A DNA stretch of 64,000 bases, taken from assembly GCA_016715945.1 (NCBI GenBank), contig JADJXJ010000001.1:1550001-1614000 (forward strand). The letters run 5' to 3'. This DNA is from Bacteroidota bacterium. GTDB taxonomy: Bacteria > Bacteroidota > Bacteroidia > Bacteroidales > F082. The notes below the pieces were generated by a model. The model was not told the DNA's origin and did not search any database. It was given only the letters and a program-made list of their open reading frames with translations. Positions 1 to 9,118 of the stretch are shown piece after piece (the first letter of the stretch is position 1; each line of letters begins with the position of its first letter). The translations under genes were made by a program, and so were the position numbers.

Positions 1-204
1 GGCGGCCTGGCCGGAGGCTTGCCACTGTTGTTTAAACACATTACTTTCAGGGAAATACATTACCTGGCAGTTGCACTGGCAGCCCTCACGCTGGTTCACC
101 TCAGCTACACCCCCAACCCCTGGTGGTTTTGGCTGAGCGCACCGGTTGCCACTGCAGCTCCGCTTTATCTGCCAAAATATTTATTTCGGAAACAACAAAA
201 TTGA
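1..204 (+). CDS. C-terminal fragment of a small integral membrane protein (5' end outside window)
   Basis: The reading frame is open from the first base of the window and stops at TGA 202-204, so only the last 67 residues are visible. They contain two hydrophobic stretches, roughly residues 18-30 and 37-53, and a basic tail ending KYLFRKQQN, which suggests a membrane protein with its C-terminus in the cytoplasm. The gene lies 10 bases upstream of a secreted peptidase on the same strand. The family cannot be named from this fragment. The internal TTG at 19 is probably not a real start, because the frame continues leftwards without a stop. Confidence 0.5.
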   Translation, partial: GGLAGGLPLLFKHITFREIHYLAVALAALTLVHLSYTPNPWWFWLSAPVATAAPLYLPKYLFRKQQN

Positions 205-214
205 TCCGCATACC

Positions 215-2242
215 ATGAGAAAAATCTTAGCACTTACATTCATGATGGTCATTGCAAACTATGCAGGCATGGCGCAATCTAACTTTATTTCGCAAGCACA
301 GACAGATGCGCTGTTCGGGAAGCTCAAAAATGAAAGCCACCCCTCTCAGCACGAGCGCATTGCACGGGGTGTGAAACAGGTTGCCGCTTTCTGGCGTCAG
401 GAGGACGGAAACCCGGAGGAATTTGCTGCCTTTTGCAGCGAGTACAACGCCACCGACGAGGCGATGCGCGAAGCCATGTTCCATCGCTTTCAGGACAACT
501 TCGAACTGCTATGGGGCAGCTTCAACAAAATAAGCGTGGGGCTCAAATACCCTTTGCATGTTGATAAGGGAGAGATCATGCCGGTAGACCGCATCTTCGG
601 CGGTTATGACGCAGGCGCGCACCTGACGGACGATTTTTTTGCCAATAAGCTGGCCTTCGTGGTCATGCTGAATTTTCCATTTTACACACTGAACGAAAAA
701 GAGACCCTGGGAGCGTATTGGTCGCGGCTCGAATGGGCTTATGCCCGCATGGGCGATGTGTTTAAATCGCGCATTCCGGCTGCGGCGCTCCAGGAATATG
801 CACAAACCATGAGCAATGCGGACGCCTACATTTCGGACTACAATATTTATATGGGCAACCTGCGCGACAACCGCGGCCGCAAACCATTCCCAAAAGACCT
901 CAAACTGATCTCGCACTGGGGCCTGCGCGACGAAATAAAAGCCAACTATGCCAGCAGGGATGGTTTTGGCAAGCAAGCGCTAATCTACGAAGTAATGCAA
1001 CGCATTATCCGCCAGGAAATTCCCTCACAGGTAATCAATAATCCGGATTTCGAATGGGCGCCTTTCCGCAATGAGCTGTTCAGAGGAAATCAGAAAGTTG
1101 AAGTCACGCCCGAACAGGATGTGCGTTATGCCCATTTGCTGAATCTTTTCAAAGTAACCCAAAAGATTGACAATTTTTCGCCATTGTTCCCCAACTATAT
1201 CACACGGAAATTTGAGGATGAGATGGAAATACCTGTGGAACAGGTAGAAGCAATTTTTACTGACCTTGTTTCGCATCCGGTGCTGAAAGACGTAGCCCTC
1301 ATCATTGAGAAGCGCCTCGGGCGTAAGCTCCAGCCCTGGGACATTTGGTATGATGGTTTCAAAACTCGTTCGACCCTGGATGTGGCCAAACTTGACCAGA
1401 TGCTCAAACAACGGTATCCCGACAAAACAGCCTTCGAAAACGACCTGCCCAACATTCTGATAAAGTTAGGTTTCAATACCGACTCGGCACATTCCATCGC
1501 AGCGAAAATTGCTGTGGATCCTTCGCGCGGAGCCGGACATGCCTGGGGTGCAGCCATGCGGGGCGACAAAGCCCGCCTGCGTACCCGTATAGGTCGCGAT
1601 GGCATGGATTACAAAGGTTACAACATCGCCATTCACGAATTCGGCCATAACGTAGAGCAAACCATCAGCCTGTACAACGTGGATTATTACATCCTCAACG
1701 GCGTGCCCAATACCGCATTCACCGAAGCACTGGCATTTACTTTCCAGGCCCGCGATCTGGAACTGCTGGGCATGGACAACCACAACGAAATGACAGACCA
1801 TCTGAATGCGCTCGACAACATCTGGGGCATGTACGAAATCATGGGAGTTTCGCTGGTTGACATCAATGTTTGGCGCTGGATGTATGACCATCCCGATGCA
1901 ACGCCTCAGGAACTGAAAAAAGCTGTCATCCGGATTGCCACCGAGGTATGGAACAAGTATTATGCACCCGTGTTTGGGATAGCAGATGCACCCATCCTGG
2001 CCATCTACTCGCACATGATTGATTATCCGCTCTACCTGCCGGCCTATCCGATGGGGCAAATCATTGAGTTTCAGTTTGGCGAACACCTGAAAGGCAAAGA
2101 CTTTGCCAGTGAAGTGTACAAGGCTTTCACCCAGGGCAGGCTCACCCCCCAGCACTGGATGCGCGGAGCAGTGGGGAGCGAAATCTCGACCGAACCCATT
2201 GTGAATGCCGCAAAAGCAGCTGTGGAAGCCCTGTCAAGATAA
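215..2242 (+). CDS. Secreted gluzincin-type zinc metallopeptidase (M3-like)
   Basis: 675-residue protein starting at ATG 215; the frame is open further upstream, but this start gives a clean signal peptide (MRKILALTFMMVIANYAGMAQ) with cleavage near residue 20. The zinc motif HEFGH is at residues 474-478, and a Glu in the context TEALAF at residue 504 is well placed to be the third zinc ligand, as in gluzincins of the M3/M2 type. The size (about 650-700 residues) and mostly helical, Trp- and Tyr-rich character also suit an oligopeptidase fold. The product is probably exported and degrades peptides in the periplasm. A DUF218 membrane protein follows 6 bases later, so the two are likely co-transcribed. 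The peptidase class is well supported; the exact family and substrate are not. Confidence 0.75.
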   Translation: MRKILALTFMMVIANYAGMAQSNFISQAQTDALFGKLKNESHPSQHERIARGVKQVAAFWRQEDGNPEEFAAFCSEYNATDEAMREAMFHRFQDNFELLWGSFNKISVGLKYPLHVDKGEIMPVDRIFGGYDAGAHLTDDFFANKLAFVVMLNFPFYTLNEKETLGAYWSRLEWAYARMGDVFKSRIPAAALQEYAQTMSNADAYISDYNIYMGNLRDNRGRKPFPKDLKLISHWGLRDEIKANYASRDGFGKQALIYEVMQRIIRQEIPSQVINNPDFEWAPFRNELFRGNQKVEVTPEQDVRYAHLLNLFKVTQKIDNFSPLFPNYITRKFEDEMEIPVEQVEAIFTDLVSHPVLKDVALIIEKRLGRKLQPWDIWYDGFKTRSTLDVAKLDQMLKQRYPDKTAFENDLPNILIKLGFNTDSAHSIAAKIAVDPSRGAGHAWGAAMRGDKARLRTRIGRDGMDYKGYNIAIHEFGHNVEQTISLYNVDYYILNGVPNTAFTEALAFTFQARDLELLGMDNHNEMTDHLNALDNIWGMYEIMGVSLVDINVWRWMYDHPDATPQELKKAVIRIATEVWNKYYAPVFGIADAPILAIYSHMIDYPLYLPAYPMGQIIEFQFGEHLKGKDFASEVYKAFTQGRLTPQHWMRGAVGSEISTEPIVNAAKAAVEALSR

Positions 2243-2248
2243 ACAGGC

Positions 2249-2917
2249 ATGAAAAAGCGGACAATGCTGTTGATAAGCGGAATAGTTGCTGGTGTTGTCA
2301 TCTTGCTTGTGCTGTTGCGTCAGGCCGGAAACTGGCTGATCGACACCGACCAGCCTGCTCCGGCCGACCTTATGGTGGTGATGATGGGACCGGTGCCCGA
2401 CAGGGCTTTGCAGGCAGTAGATTTGTTCAAAAGTGGTGTTGCCCATGCAATTGTTTTTACCGACGAATATCAGCCCGGCGCTGAGCAGCTGAAGCCTTTC
2501 GGCATTGAGCTCGAAACCACTGCTCAGGTGTTTCGCAAAGCCCTCGTCAAACTCGGGGTGCCGGATACGGCAATCCAGATCCTGCCTTATATCTCCTCCA
2601 GCACGGTGGATGAAGCCATCAACCTTGGGAAATTTCTCCAAGACAATCCAAAATCCGGACGGGTCATTGTGGTGAGCTCTTCGTACCATACAAGGCGCAC
2701 AAAAATGATTTTCAAAAAGCTCACAAAGCTGCTCGATCATCAGACCACCTTTATCATCAGCCCCAATCCATACACCGAATTCAACAGCCGGCAGTGGTGG
2801 ACCGACAGGATGAGCACCAAGCTGTTGGTGCTTGAATATATCAAGATGATGAACTTTGTGCTGAATGAACAGTTTCAGATGCGAAAACAGCTGAGTGCTG
2901 CTGAAACCGGCCGGTAG
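2249..2917 (+). CDS. DUF218 (YdcF/SanA/ElyC-like) membrane-anchored protein
   Basis: 222 residues with one N-terminal transmembrane helix (about residues 7-24) followed by a soluble Rossmann-like domain. The features recall the DUF218 family: an early strand (ADLMVVMMG), an RALQAVDLFKSG segment, the strand AIVFTDEY, and the conserved SSSYHTRR motif near residues 147-154. Some family members (SanA, ElyC) act in envelope integrity or handling of lipid-linked glycan intermediates, but the biochemical role of most is unknown. The gene starts 6 bases after the peptidase stop, which suggests one operon. It faces the cis-prenyltransferase-like gene, with ends 35 bases apart. Confidence 0.75.
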   Translation: MKKRTMLLISGIVAGVVILLVLLRQAGNWLIDTDQPAPADLMVVMMGPVPDRALQAVDLFKSGVAHAIVFTDEYQPGAEQLKPFGIELETTAQVFRKALVKLGVPDTAIQILPYISSSTVDEAINLGKFLQDNPKSGRVIVVSSSYHTRRTKMIFKKLTKLLDHQTTFIISPNPYTEFNSRQWWTDRMSTKLLVLEYIKMMNFVLNEQFQMRKQLSAAETGR

Positions 2918-2952
2918 AATCGGGCAGCTGGAGATCGCAACTGCGCTGAAGT

Positions 2953-3624
2953 TCAGTTTCCGATTTTACGTTCGTCCAGGGCAAATTGATTCAATACCTT
3001 CTCAACTTGCTGCCATTGCACGTCGTTGAATAATTCATCCACGCAATAGATCCGTGCATAACCCGATTGCAGGGGCAGAAAGTTGCTGAGCAGGTTGTAC
3101 CCTCCCGAACGGAATATAAGATCCAGCGGCCTGTTTACCGTCAGGTTTGCCGGATGAAAAACGCCCTGTGGATCGCGTGCTATCGCCTGGTTGATCTCGA
3201 AAACGGGATGGTAAAACAGGCATATGTTCAGCCGGGGAAGCCCTTCAGCCTGACCGTCTTCAAAAGCATTGAGCACTTGCTTATTCATGTATTTTCCGAT
3301 CAAATCGGTCTGGCCGACCAAACGACAATCCGCTATGCCTGTCCTGATAAACTGATTGATAATCAGCCTCAGGGCATCGTGGGCCGAGGCTAGCAGTTCA
3401 TCAACCTCGGCGGCACTTCGCTTCAGGTTTTCGAAACTAGCTGCATACACACTCACCTCCTTGACTCCAAGGTCAAAAAGCTTATGCGCAAAACCGGCAA
3501 GTTTCGACGAGGTGAGGCGGTAAGCTTCACCAATGCTGCATGTGTGCAATTTTGCCCAACGCCTTCCGCCATCAGGTATCAGGCCGACATGCTGCGGAAA
3601 ACCGGTTGCTGATGGATAAAGCAC
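2953..3624 (-). CDS. Divergent cis-prenyltransferase (undecaprenyl diphosphate synthase family)
   Basis: 223 residues, starting at a GTG because no upstream ATG is in frame. The N-terminal motif reads HVGLIPDGGRRWAK (residues 12-25); the family norm is HVAIIMDGNGRWAK. The catalytic Asp (D18), Gly, Arg22 and Trp23 are kept, but the usual Asn is Gly20 and the following Gly is Arg21. Near the C-terminus, DLIFRSGG and LSNFLPLQSGYARIY match the family's isoprenyl-diphosphate binding block, while the usual WPDF is FNDV. Family members make polyprenyl carriers from FPP and IPP. The changed catalytic motif, short length and lack of isoprenoid neighbours suggest a secondary paralogue rather than the housekeeping UppS. 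Fold assignment is good; activity is uncertain. Confidence 0.65.
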   Translation of the reverse strand: MLYPSATGFPQHVGLIPDGGRRWAKLHTCSIGEAYRLTSSKLAGFAHKLFDLGVKEVSVYAASFENLKRSAAEVDELLASAHDALRLIINQFIRTGIADCRLVGQTDLIGKYMNKQVLNAFEDGQAEGLPRLNICLFYHPVFEINQAIARDPQGVFHPANLTVNRPLDLIFRSGGYNLLSNFLPLQSGYARIYCVDELFNDVQWQQVEKVLNQFALDERKIGN

Positions 3625-3646
3625 AGCCTTTTGGATTTGGATAAAA

Positions 3647-3675
3647 AAGGAAACCGGAAAGAATCCGGTTTCCTT
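3647..3675 (-). terminator. Intrinsic terminator of the LruC lipoprotein gene
   Basis: Perfect 12-base inverted repeat: arms 3647-3658 and 3664-3675 with a 5-base loop. Read on the minus strand the hairpin is followed by a run of T (plus-strand A at 3643-3648), which is the expected layout for the gene ending at 3691. Confidence 0.85.
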
Positions 3676-3690
3676 AAGATGATGTCTTTG

Positions 3691-5718
3691 TTAATTTCCT
3701 CCCCTTTGATAGATCTTGCTGTTGTCGCGATAGCCCGTCTTGGGCATGTACCAGTCCATGTAACTGAAACCGGAACTTTGCACCCATTGCCCGAAAACCA
3801 GGTGGGCATCAATGATAGGTTCGCGTTCCTGCGGGTAATCGAACCGGACCGGAGTATGCATGCCCCAGGGCAGGTTGGTTTTCGACTTGTAGTATTTTCC
3901 GGTGGAAAGATTGGTATCGTCATCAGCTGTGCCAAACAGCGATGGATCAGCTTTGTCGGTGGGCGCATATCCGGGCAGATGTACTTCGCGTCCGCGGTTT
4001 TTGTTTACGATGATGAAAGGATTGTATGGAGGCAGCGATAGTGCTGTAAGCGTCTGTGGTTGAGTGAGTTTAATTGTGACAGTAATGCTCTTTGGCTCCA
4101 CGTAGGGCATGCCTGGCCGGGTATTGATAAATCCTGAAGTGATCTGTGGAGCAAACAGATTATACACATTGTCGAATGGAATAATCACCGCTTTCGATTG
4201 GCTGGCCTCTGTACCGTTTGGCGACAGGGTAACAAAATTCTCCCGATGGTTCATTCCGGTTACAGATTGCACAAGCGACGGAGGAATGTTGAGCTGGAAA
4301 CCAAATCCGTTTTTGAAACCTGCACCAACCGCATCCACCGTGAAGGTTGCCCTGATTTCGGCAACAAGGTTCTGAGCGTTGGTTATTTGGTTGATGTTGT
4401 AAGACAACACCATGTCGTTGAAGTCGTAGTCGCCTTTTTCGGGCCAGAGGTCTTCGAACGAAAGCCCGCCCTGTTGGTTGCGTCCGGGGAAATAATTGTT
4501 GAACGCGAGGTTCGGATCGTTCGGGTAGTCGTCGATGGCATCCACCACACCATCCCCATCGCTGTCGATCAGGTTGGGATCCACAAGGGGCATGCTGGTA
4601 TAGTCGATGGCTGTGATAGGATTTGAGGTAACGTAGAAAATTGCATCGTTGAAATCGTTGTCGCAGCCTGAGCTCATGCGGTTAATATCCTCAAAACTAA
4701 TAAGAAACCTCTGACGCTCAGCATCGTAGAGCAGTACGTTGTGCTGACGTTTGGATGGATCGCTTTCAGGATTGAAATTCGGATTGGAGTAATAATGAGG
4801 TTTGTTGCTGTTGAAGGTAAGGTTCTGAAAACCATCGGCAATAAGCACCCAACCTATTCCTGTTCCAGCAGGAAACGTGCCGAGCTTAACTTTATCACCT
4901 GAACGAAGACCACCGCCACTGTTAAGGTATGAAAAGTTTGGAAAAGCCAGATAGATTGTTTGAATCTGATTTACAGAGGTGGGTGGATTATTAAGATCGT
5001 AGGTGTAAAATCCTATTGTGTTGCGATAGCCGGCACCTTCGTGCACAAAGGTGATCCAGACATCCGCATCTTCCAGGATGCGCAGGTCGGTTTGGTTTCC
5101 TTCGGCGAGGTAGTGCGGATTATATTGGGGTACAGGCCTGCGTTCGGGCAAGGCGGCATTGACGTCGTCGAGAAAATCGGATGTGATCACATCGCGAGGC
5201 AAAATCAGACAGGAAGGTACACCCTGGCTGTTGTAAGAGCACAAAGGCTGGTAAGTTGCGTCCATCTGTCCGATGCCATACGAGCCTTTGAATTGTGGTT
5301 CCGGCTGTGGCCCGCCAATGGTCACATCGAGTGTGCCATTCGTAACACGGGCGGTGGTTACAGCCGGCAAACCAATGTAGCGGGTTACCAGATAAAGGGT
5401 ATCAGCAATGTTTTCCAGAGGATATTGGCTCTGAAAAACACCCTGGGCATTTGAGATGCCCGTCAGCATCAGCGCACCTTCGTCGGTTTCCTCGTTGTAC
5501 GATCGGTAGATCTCAAGACGTACCCCTTCAATTGGTGTCCCTTGAGGATCTTTCACCGTCACCTTAAGGTTCGACTCGCTGACCATGGTGTAATTAAAGT
5601 TTGGCGAAACCACCAGCTCATCCATCGACTTGATGGGTTTATCCTTGGGGTCGTCTCCCTTTTTGCACGAAGCAACAATCAGCAATAATACAATCGAAAG
5701 GTAGCTCAGGTATTTCAT
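3691..5718 (-). CDS. LruC domain-containing lipoprotein (DUF4114 plus LruC)
   Basis: 675 residues. A signal peptide ends in a lipobox (LIVASC, Cys18) followed by KKGDD, so it is a lipoprotein. After a carboxypeptidase-regulatory-like beta domain (about 35-125) comes a DUF4114-like region containing WITFVHEGAGYRNTIGFY and the tail SGCDNDFNDAIFYV. A calcium-binding-type segment (DSDGDGVVDAIDDYPNDP, near residue 385) follows. The C-terminal LruC domain is marked by FEDLWPEKGDYDFNDMVL. LruC proteins are known as Bacteroidota and leptospiral outer-surface lipoproteins of undefined function. It is monocistronic, with its own terminator, and is not obviously part of the adjacent polysaccharide operon. 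Confidence 0.85.
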   Translation of the reverse strand: MKYLSYLSIVLLLIVASCKKGDDPKDKPIKSMDELVVSPNFNYTMVSESNLKVTVKDPQGTPIEGVRLEIYRSYNEETDEGALMLTGISNAQGVFQSQYPLENIADTLYLVTRYIGLPAVTTARVTNGTLDVTIGGPQPEPQFKGSYGIGQMDATYQPLCSYNSQGVPSCLILPRDVITSDFLDDVNAALPERRPVPQYNPHYLAEGNQTDLRILEDADVWITFVHEGAGYRNTIGFYTYDLNNPPTSVNQIQTIYLAFPNFSYLNSGGGLRSGDKVKLGTFPAGTGIGWVLIADGFQNLTFNSNKPHYYSNPNFNPESDPSKRQHNVLLYDAERQRFLISFEDINRMSSGCDNDFNDAIFYVTSNPITAIDYTSMPLVDPNLIDSDGDGVVDAIDDYPNDPNLAFNNYFPGRNQQGGLSFEDLWPEKGDYDFNDMVLSYNINQITNAQNLVAEIRATFTVDAVGAGFKNGFGFQLNIPPSLVQSVTGMNHRENFVTLSPNGTEASQSKAVIIPFDNVYNLFAPQITSGFINTRPGMPYVEPKSITVTIKLTQPQTLTALSLPPYNPFIIVNKNRGREVHLPGYAPTDKADPSLFGTADDDTNLSTGKYYKSKTNLPWGMHTPVRFDYPQEREPIIDAHLVFGQWVQSSGFSYMDWYMPKTGYRDNSKIYQRGGN

Positions 5719-5839
5719 ATGACAGAATTTTCTTTGAAATTATCAATTTATATGCCACAAACTATATATATCTGACATCATGACACTTATACACTTAATA
5801 CGCAGTAGTTGTTTTCCAAAAAAGACATTTTTTCCGATT

Positions 5840-6670
5840 TCAGGAGAACATAGAAAAATACTTTTCCGGATCACCATGAACGAGCTCAAACCTTGCCAGT
5901 TTTTCATCAGGGACAGTTACCCGGAATGTATAGTCTCCCAAAGTTACAAAACAAGTCTGGGAGGTGTCAATAAGCTTGTTTAATCCGTTGGTCTCGATGA
6001 GCCCGTGCTTGTCAAAATCTGAAGCTGCACCAATCAGCCCCCTGAGTTCGGTCAGTGGCGTTCCGGGCAGGCAGTTTGTATGATAAATGGGTTTGATGGG
6101 CAGATAGGCAGGCCGGATGCCAGAGGAAAGCAGCTGAAACAAAAGCGCATAAAAACCTTCAAAACGCTCATTACCTGTAAGTTCCAATTGATCGGGTGTG
6201 AGCATCTGAAGATTGAATCCCCTGAAACCACAGGCCACATCAGGAAGGGCCAGCCCAAAAAGCTCGCGTACAAGCTGACAGGCAAAGAGATTGGATGCCA
6301 CCTTGTAGGTCGGAACAGTCGCCAGGCTGTCGAACCTGCGCCCCGATACAAACGGTTGTTGATTCAGCAAATGGAAAAATGCAGGGATATTTTCAGGCTC
6401 ATGCTGACCGTCGGCATCCATAAGAAGCAGGCGATGCACCCCGGTTTGCCTGGCATAACTGAAAATCTGGCGATAAACCTCGGACAAGCCCCGGTTGATC
6501 CCAAAACCTATCAGCTGGAAACCATGCTGACGGATCAGCGCCCGGCTGGAATCGCTGCTGCCATCGTCCACAAAAAGTACGTAAGGCTTATGGGCGCTAA
6601 GCCTGGCAAGCAAACCAGGCAGCCGCTCCTGCTCGTTGAAAACCGGTATGGCAAGGAGTTTGCGATGCAC
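5840..6670 (-). CDS. GT2 glycosyltransferase, polyprenyl-phosphate sugar transferase-like
   Basis: 276 residues with a GT2 nucleotide-sugar fold: IPVFNEQERLPGL at the N-terminus, VDDGSSDSS, an NRGLSEVY segment and the metal-binding DADGQHEP (DxD). The layout, including the SGRRFDS and GFRGFNLQML segments, resembles the DPM1-type enzymes that load a sugar onto a polyprenyl phosphate. No membrane helix is evident. It starts with GTG, its first base overlapping the stop of the preceding GT2, so translation is probably coupled. It is the last gene of the polysaccharide cluster. A role in making a lipid-linked sugar donor is an inference. Confidence 0.75.
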   Translation of the reverse strand: MHRKLLAIPVFNEQERLPGLLARLSAHKPYVLFVDDGSSDSSRALIRQHGFQLIGFGINRGLSEVYRQIFSYARQTGVHRLLLMDADGQHEPENIPAFFHLLNQQPFVSGRRFDSLATVPTYKVASNLFACQLVRELFGLALPDVACGFRGFNLQMLTPDQLELTGNERFEGFYALLFQLLSSGIRPAYLPIKPIYHTNCLPGTPLTELRGLIGAASDFDKHGLIETNGLNKLIDTSQTCFVTLGDYTFRVTVPDEKLARFELVHGDPEKYFSMFS

Positions 6671-7416
6671 TACTTGAAGATGAACTGAGTAACTTTAGAT
6701 AAGTTTTTGAATATCAGCGTATGGATGTGGCCAACACCATTGTCCCGGATTGCTTTCCAGTCTTCCTTGCTTTTGCGGATAATGTTTTTGAGGCTGCGGT
6801 TGCTTGCCCCACCCACACGCATCTTCACCATCACCTCCGGCAAATAGGCTGTGCTGATGCGATGCTTTCCCAAAAACCGAAGAATGATGTCGTAATCGGC
6901 CGCTATGCGAAACTCGGTCCGGAACATGCCGTAATTATCGTACACTGTCTTTTTGACATAAAACGTAGGATGTGGCGGCATCCAGCCCCAGAGCAGTTTT
7001 GTACGACTAAAACTTCCTGATTTCCAGTAGCGAAGCACCTTGGAGGTATCGCTTTTATAGACATACTGTAAATCGCCGTACACCGAATCGGCACCGCTTC
7101 GCTTCATCAGTTCCACCATGTGGGCAATGGTGTCTTTGCTGGCAAATATGTCGTCGGAATGCATAAATCCGATCACATCGCCGGTGGCCATGCGGATGCC
7201 CTTGTTCAGGGCATCGTATATGCCCTTGTCGGGTTCGCTGACAAATTTTGCAATGCGGTCGCCAAACGACCGGACAATCTCAACGGTATTGTCTTTCGAC
7301 TTTCCATCCACGATAATGTATTCAATATCAGGATAAGTCTGCGAAAGCACCGAACTGATGGCATCGGCAATGGAATGCCCGCTGTTGTAGCAAATGGTAA
7401 TAATGGAAACTTTCAT
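6670..7416 (-). CDS. GT2 family glycosyltransferase (WcaA/WcaE-like)
   Basis: 248 residues. The GT-A core is plain: MKVSIITICYNSGHSI, the QTYPDIEYIIVDGKSKDNT block, the SEPDKGIYDALNKGI motif typical of the WcaE-like branch, and FMHSDDIF, which carries the metal-binding DD. It probably adds one sugar from a nucleotide donor to the growing repeat unit on the cytoplasmic face. It lies 5 bases downstream of the WcaF-like acetyltransferase gene and shares one base with the next GT2. Donor and acceptor cannot be read from sequence. Confidence 0.85.
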   Translation of the reverse strand: MKVSIITICYNSGHSIADAISSVLSQTYPDIEYIIVDGKSKDNTVEIVRSFGDRIAKFVSEPDKGIYDALNKGIRMATGDVIGFMHSDDIFASKDTIAHMVELMKRSGADSVYGDLQYVYKSDTSKVLRYWKSGSFSRTKLLWGWMPPHPTFYVKKTVYDNYGMFRTEFRIAADYDIILRFLGKHRISTAYLPEVMVKMRVGGASNRSLKNIIRKSKEDWKAIRDNGVGHIHTLIFKNLSKVTQFIFK

Positions 7417-7421
7417 GGCTG

Positions 7422-7976
7422 TTAGTCTTCGATGATTCGTTGTTTGATCTTTTGAGCCGGATTGCCCTGATAGATGGCATATGGTTCAAGATTGCGGTTG
7501 GCCACAGAATTCACGGCCAGGACGCTATGGCTTCCGCAGGTGACCCCCGGGCCAACAATGGCAAAAGCGCCCACCCAGCTGCCGTCTTCGAGGGTGATGG
7601 GCAAGGTCATCAGCTCGAAGGTTACTTTTTTGAAGTTGTGGTTACCACAAAGCAGCATTGCGCCCTGCGATATGCAGCAGTGGTTGCCGATGCTGACAGG
7701 CGCCAGGTTGTCTATCCAAACCCGCTCGCCTATCCAGCTGTGGTTGCCAATCTGAAGCATCCAGGGGTATTTGATATTAACCGCCGGTTTAATCACCACT
7801 CCCCTGCCTACCTTGGCACCAAACAGACGCAATATCAGCACTTTAAGACCACTGGAGGGATTAAGTGGATTGATAAAAAACAGCACGTTGACAAAATACC
7901 ACAGGATACGTTTGAGCCAGTTTCCCGGATAGTATCCACCGGGGGTGTAGCGCGACAGGTCGGTTGTCTTGTTCAT
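7422..7976 (-). CDS. WcaF-like O-acetyltransferase (left-handed beta-helix)
   Basis: 184 residues. Hexapeptide-repeat strands run from about residue 50 (VGRGVVIKPAVNI, IGNHSWIGERVWI, IGNHCCISQGAML), followed by the catalytic-loop His context CGNHNFKK. It ends with the family hallmark YAIYQGNPAQKIKQR. An N-terminal hydrophobic segment (about 24-36) is usual for the WcaF branch. Members transfer acetyl groups from acetyl-CoA to sugars of exopolysaccharide. Its first four bases overlap the stop of the upstream GT4 gene, so it is translationally coupled to a glycosyltransferase. The acceptor sugar is unknown. Confidence 0.85.
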   Translation of the reverse strand: MNKTTDLSRYTPGGYYPGNWLKRILWYFVNVLFFINPLNPSSGLKVLILRLFGAKVGRGVVIKPAVNIKYPWMLQIGNHSWIGERVWIDNLAPVSIGNHCCISQGAMLLCGNHNFKKVTFELMTLPITLEDGSWVGAFAIVGPGVTCGSHSVLAVNSVANRNLEPYAIYQGNPAQKIKQRIIED

Positions 7977-9115
7977 GGCATCAGCAATTTAACGTTTTGA
8001 TCCACAATAGTGTTATCTGAAAGAAAGTGGACAGCCTTTTGGAGTGCTCCTTCCGACCAGGCATCATAGGCAGACTGATCCATTCCTGCCAGGTTTTCGA
8101 GCACCCTAACAAATTCATTTTGTTGCTCGAGCGGAAGATCCCAACCGCATTGCATTTGCTGAAGATTGCGCCAGGGGGTGTTCTGGCTGATGAGCACAGG
8201 CGTTGCTGCCATAAAGCTTTCGAGTATGGTGTGGCCAAAATTTTCGCCAGTGGTGGGCAAAAACATGGCATGATACTGTTTCAGGGTATCGAGCACTTTG
8301 TCGCCCTGCAGGCTACCTTTGTAGTTAATAGTTACATTTTCAGGCGCATGAGTGATAAGTTGGGTGCATTTTTCCCAATACTCCTTGTCGTACACCGGCC
8401 CATACAAATCATAGGTGATTTGCCCGGAGCGACATTTATTGAGGCATTCGATGGCATAGGCCGTGTTTTTTTCGGGCGAGATGCGGGCTATGCTACATAT
8501 CTTCAATTCGCCGGGCTTTTTCGGACGGGGTTCCCAGGCATTGGTATTCACTTTCATAGGAAGCTCTTCGGCAATCACCACCCTGGCATTTTGCCCCATG
8601 GCCTGCCGGATGTCGTCGGCTTCGGCCTGATTTGCAGCGTGAAACACCACATTCCGATAATAACCCAAAGCCCTGAAAAGCTTCAGAAAGGTGGTTTTTT
8701 TGGCAGATTTCACGGCCAGGGCATGCCTGCCCAGCATGCCATGTGCGCTCAGCACGATTTTTTTTGCGCCTTTGCGCCTTACCAGATGAATGGGAAGGAT
8801 GGAAAAGTAGGGCGAATACACCCCATGGATGTAGGCCACTTCATAATCCGTCTGGTTCACAAGCTGTTTTAATGTACCATAATTGATTTTGTCGGCCGAC
8901 AAATAAAACACCTCGGCGTTCGGGGCTACTTTGTTCCATTGGTTGGAGATCACATTGTCGTATGGCTCCTCGTGCTGATAGTCCACATTGCGGGTGATGA
9001 TGTAAAAGTAGAAATGTCCTTCGAGGTGGCTCACCTGGTTCGAAAAGGCCTTAAGCACACCTCCTGCCCTGTAGCCGGGCCAGTACCAGTCGATAAACGA
9101 AATCACCCTGATCAT
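7973..9115 (-). CDS. GT4 family glycosyltransferase
   Basis: 380 residues with a GT-B layout. The N-terminal half contains WYWPGYRAGGVLKAFSNQV, a nucleotide-sugar transferase-type start. The C-terminal half carries ICSIARISPEKN near residue 210 and the donor-binding EX7E element as ENFGHTILESFMAATPVLIS. It probably acts in cytoplasmic assembly of the repeat unit. The start ATG is at 9113-9115, 3 bases after the stop of the preceding GT4, and its 3' end overlaps the WcaF-like gene by 4 bases, consistent with one tightly packed operon. Confidence 0.85.
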   Translation of the reverse strand: MIRVISFIDWYWPGYRAGGVLKAFSNQVSHLEGHFYFYIITRNVDYQHEEPYDNVISNQWNKVAPNAEVFYLSADKINYGTLKQLVNQTDYEVAYIHGVYSPYFSILPIHLVRRKGAKKIVLSAHGMLGRHALAVKSAKKTTFLKLFRALGYYRNVVFHAANQAEADDIRQAMGQNARVVIAEELPMKVNTNAWEPRPKKPGELKICSIARISPEKNTAYAIECLNKCRSGQITYDLYGPVYDKEYWEKCTQLITHAPENVTINYKGSLQGDKVLDTLKQYHAMFLPTTGENFGHTILESFMAATPVLISQNTPWRNLQQMQCGWDLPLEQQNEFVRVLENLAGMDQSAYDAWSEGALQKAVHFLSDNTIVDQNVKLLMP

Positions 9116-9118
9116 AGG

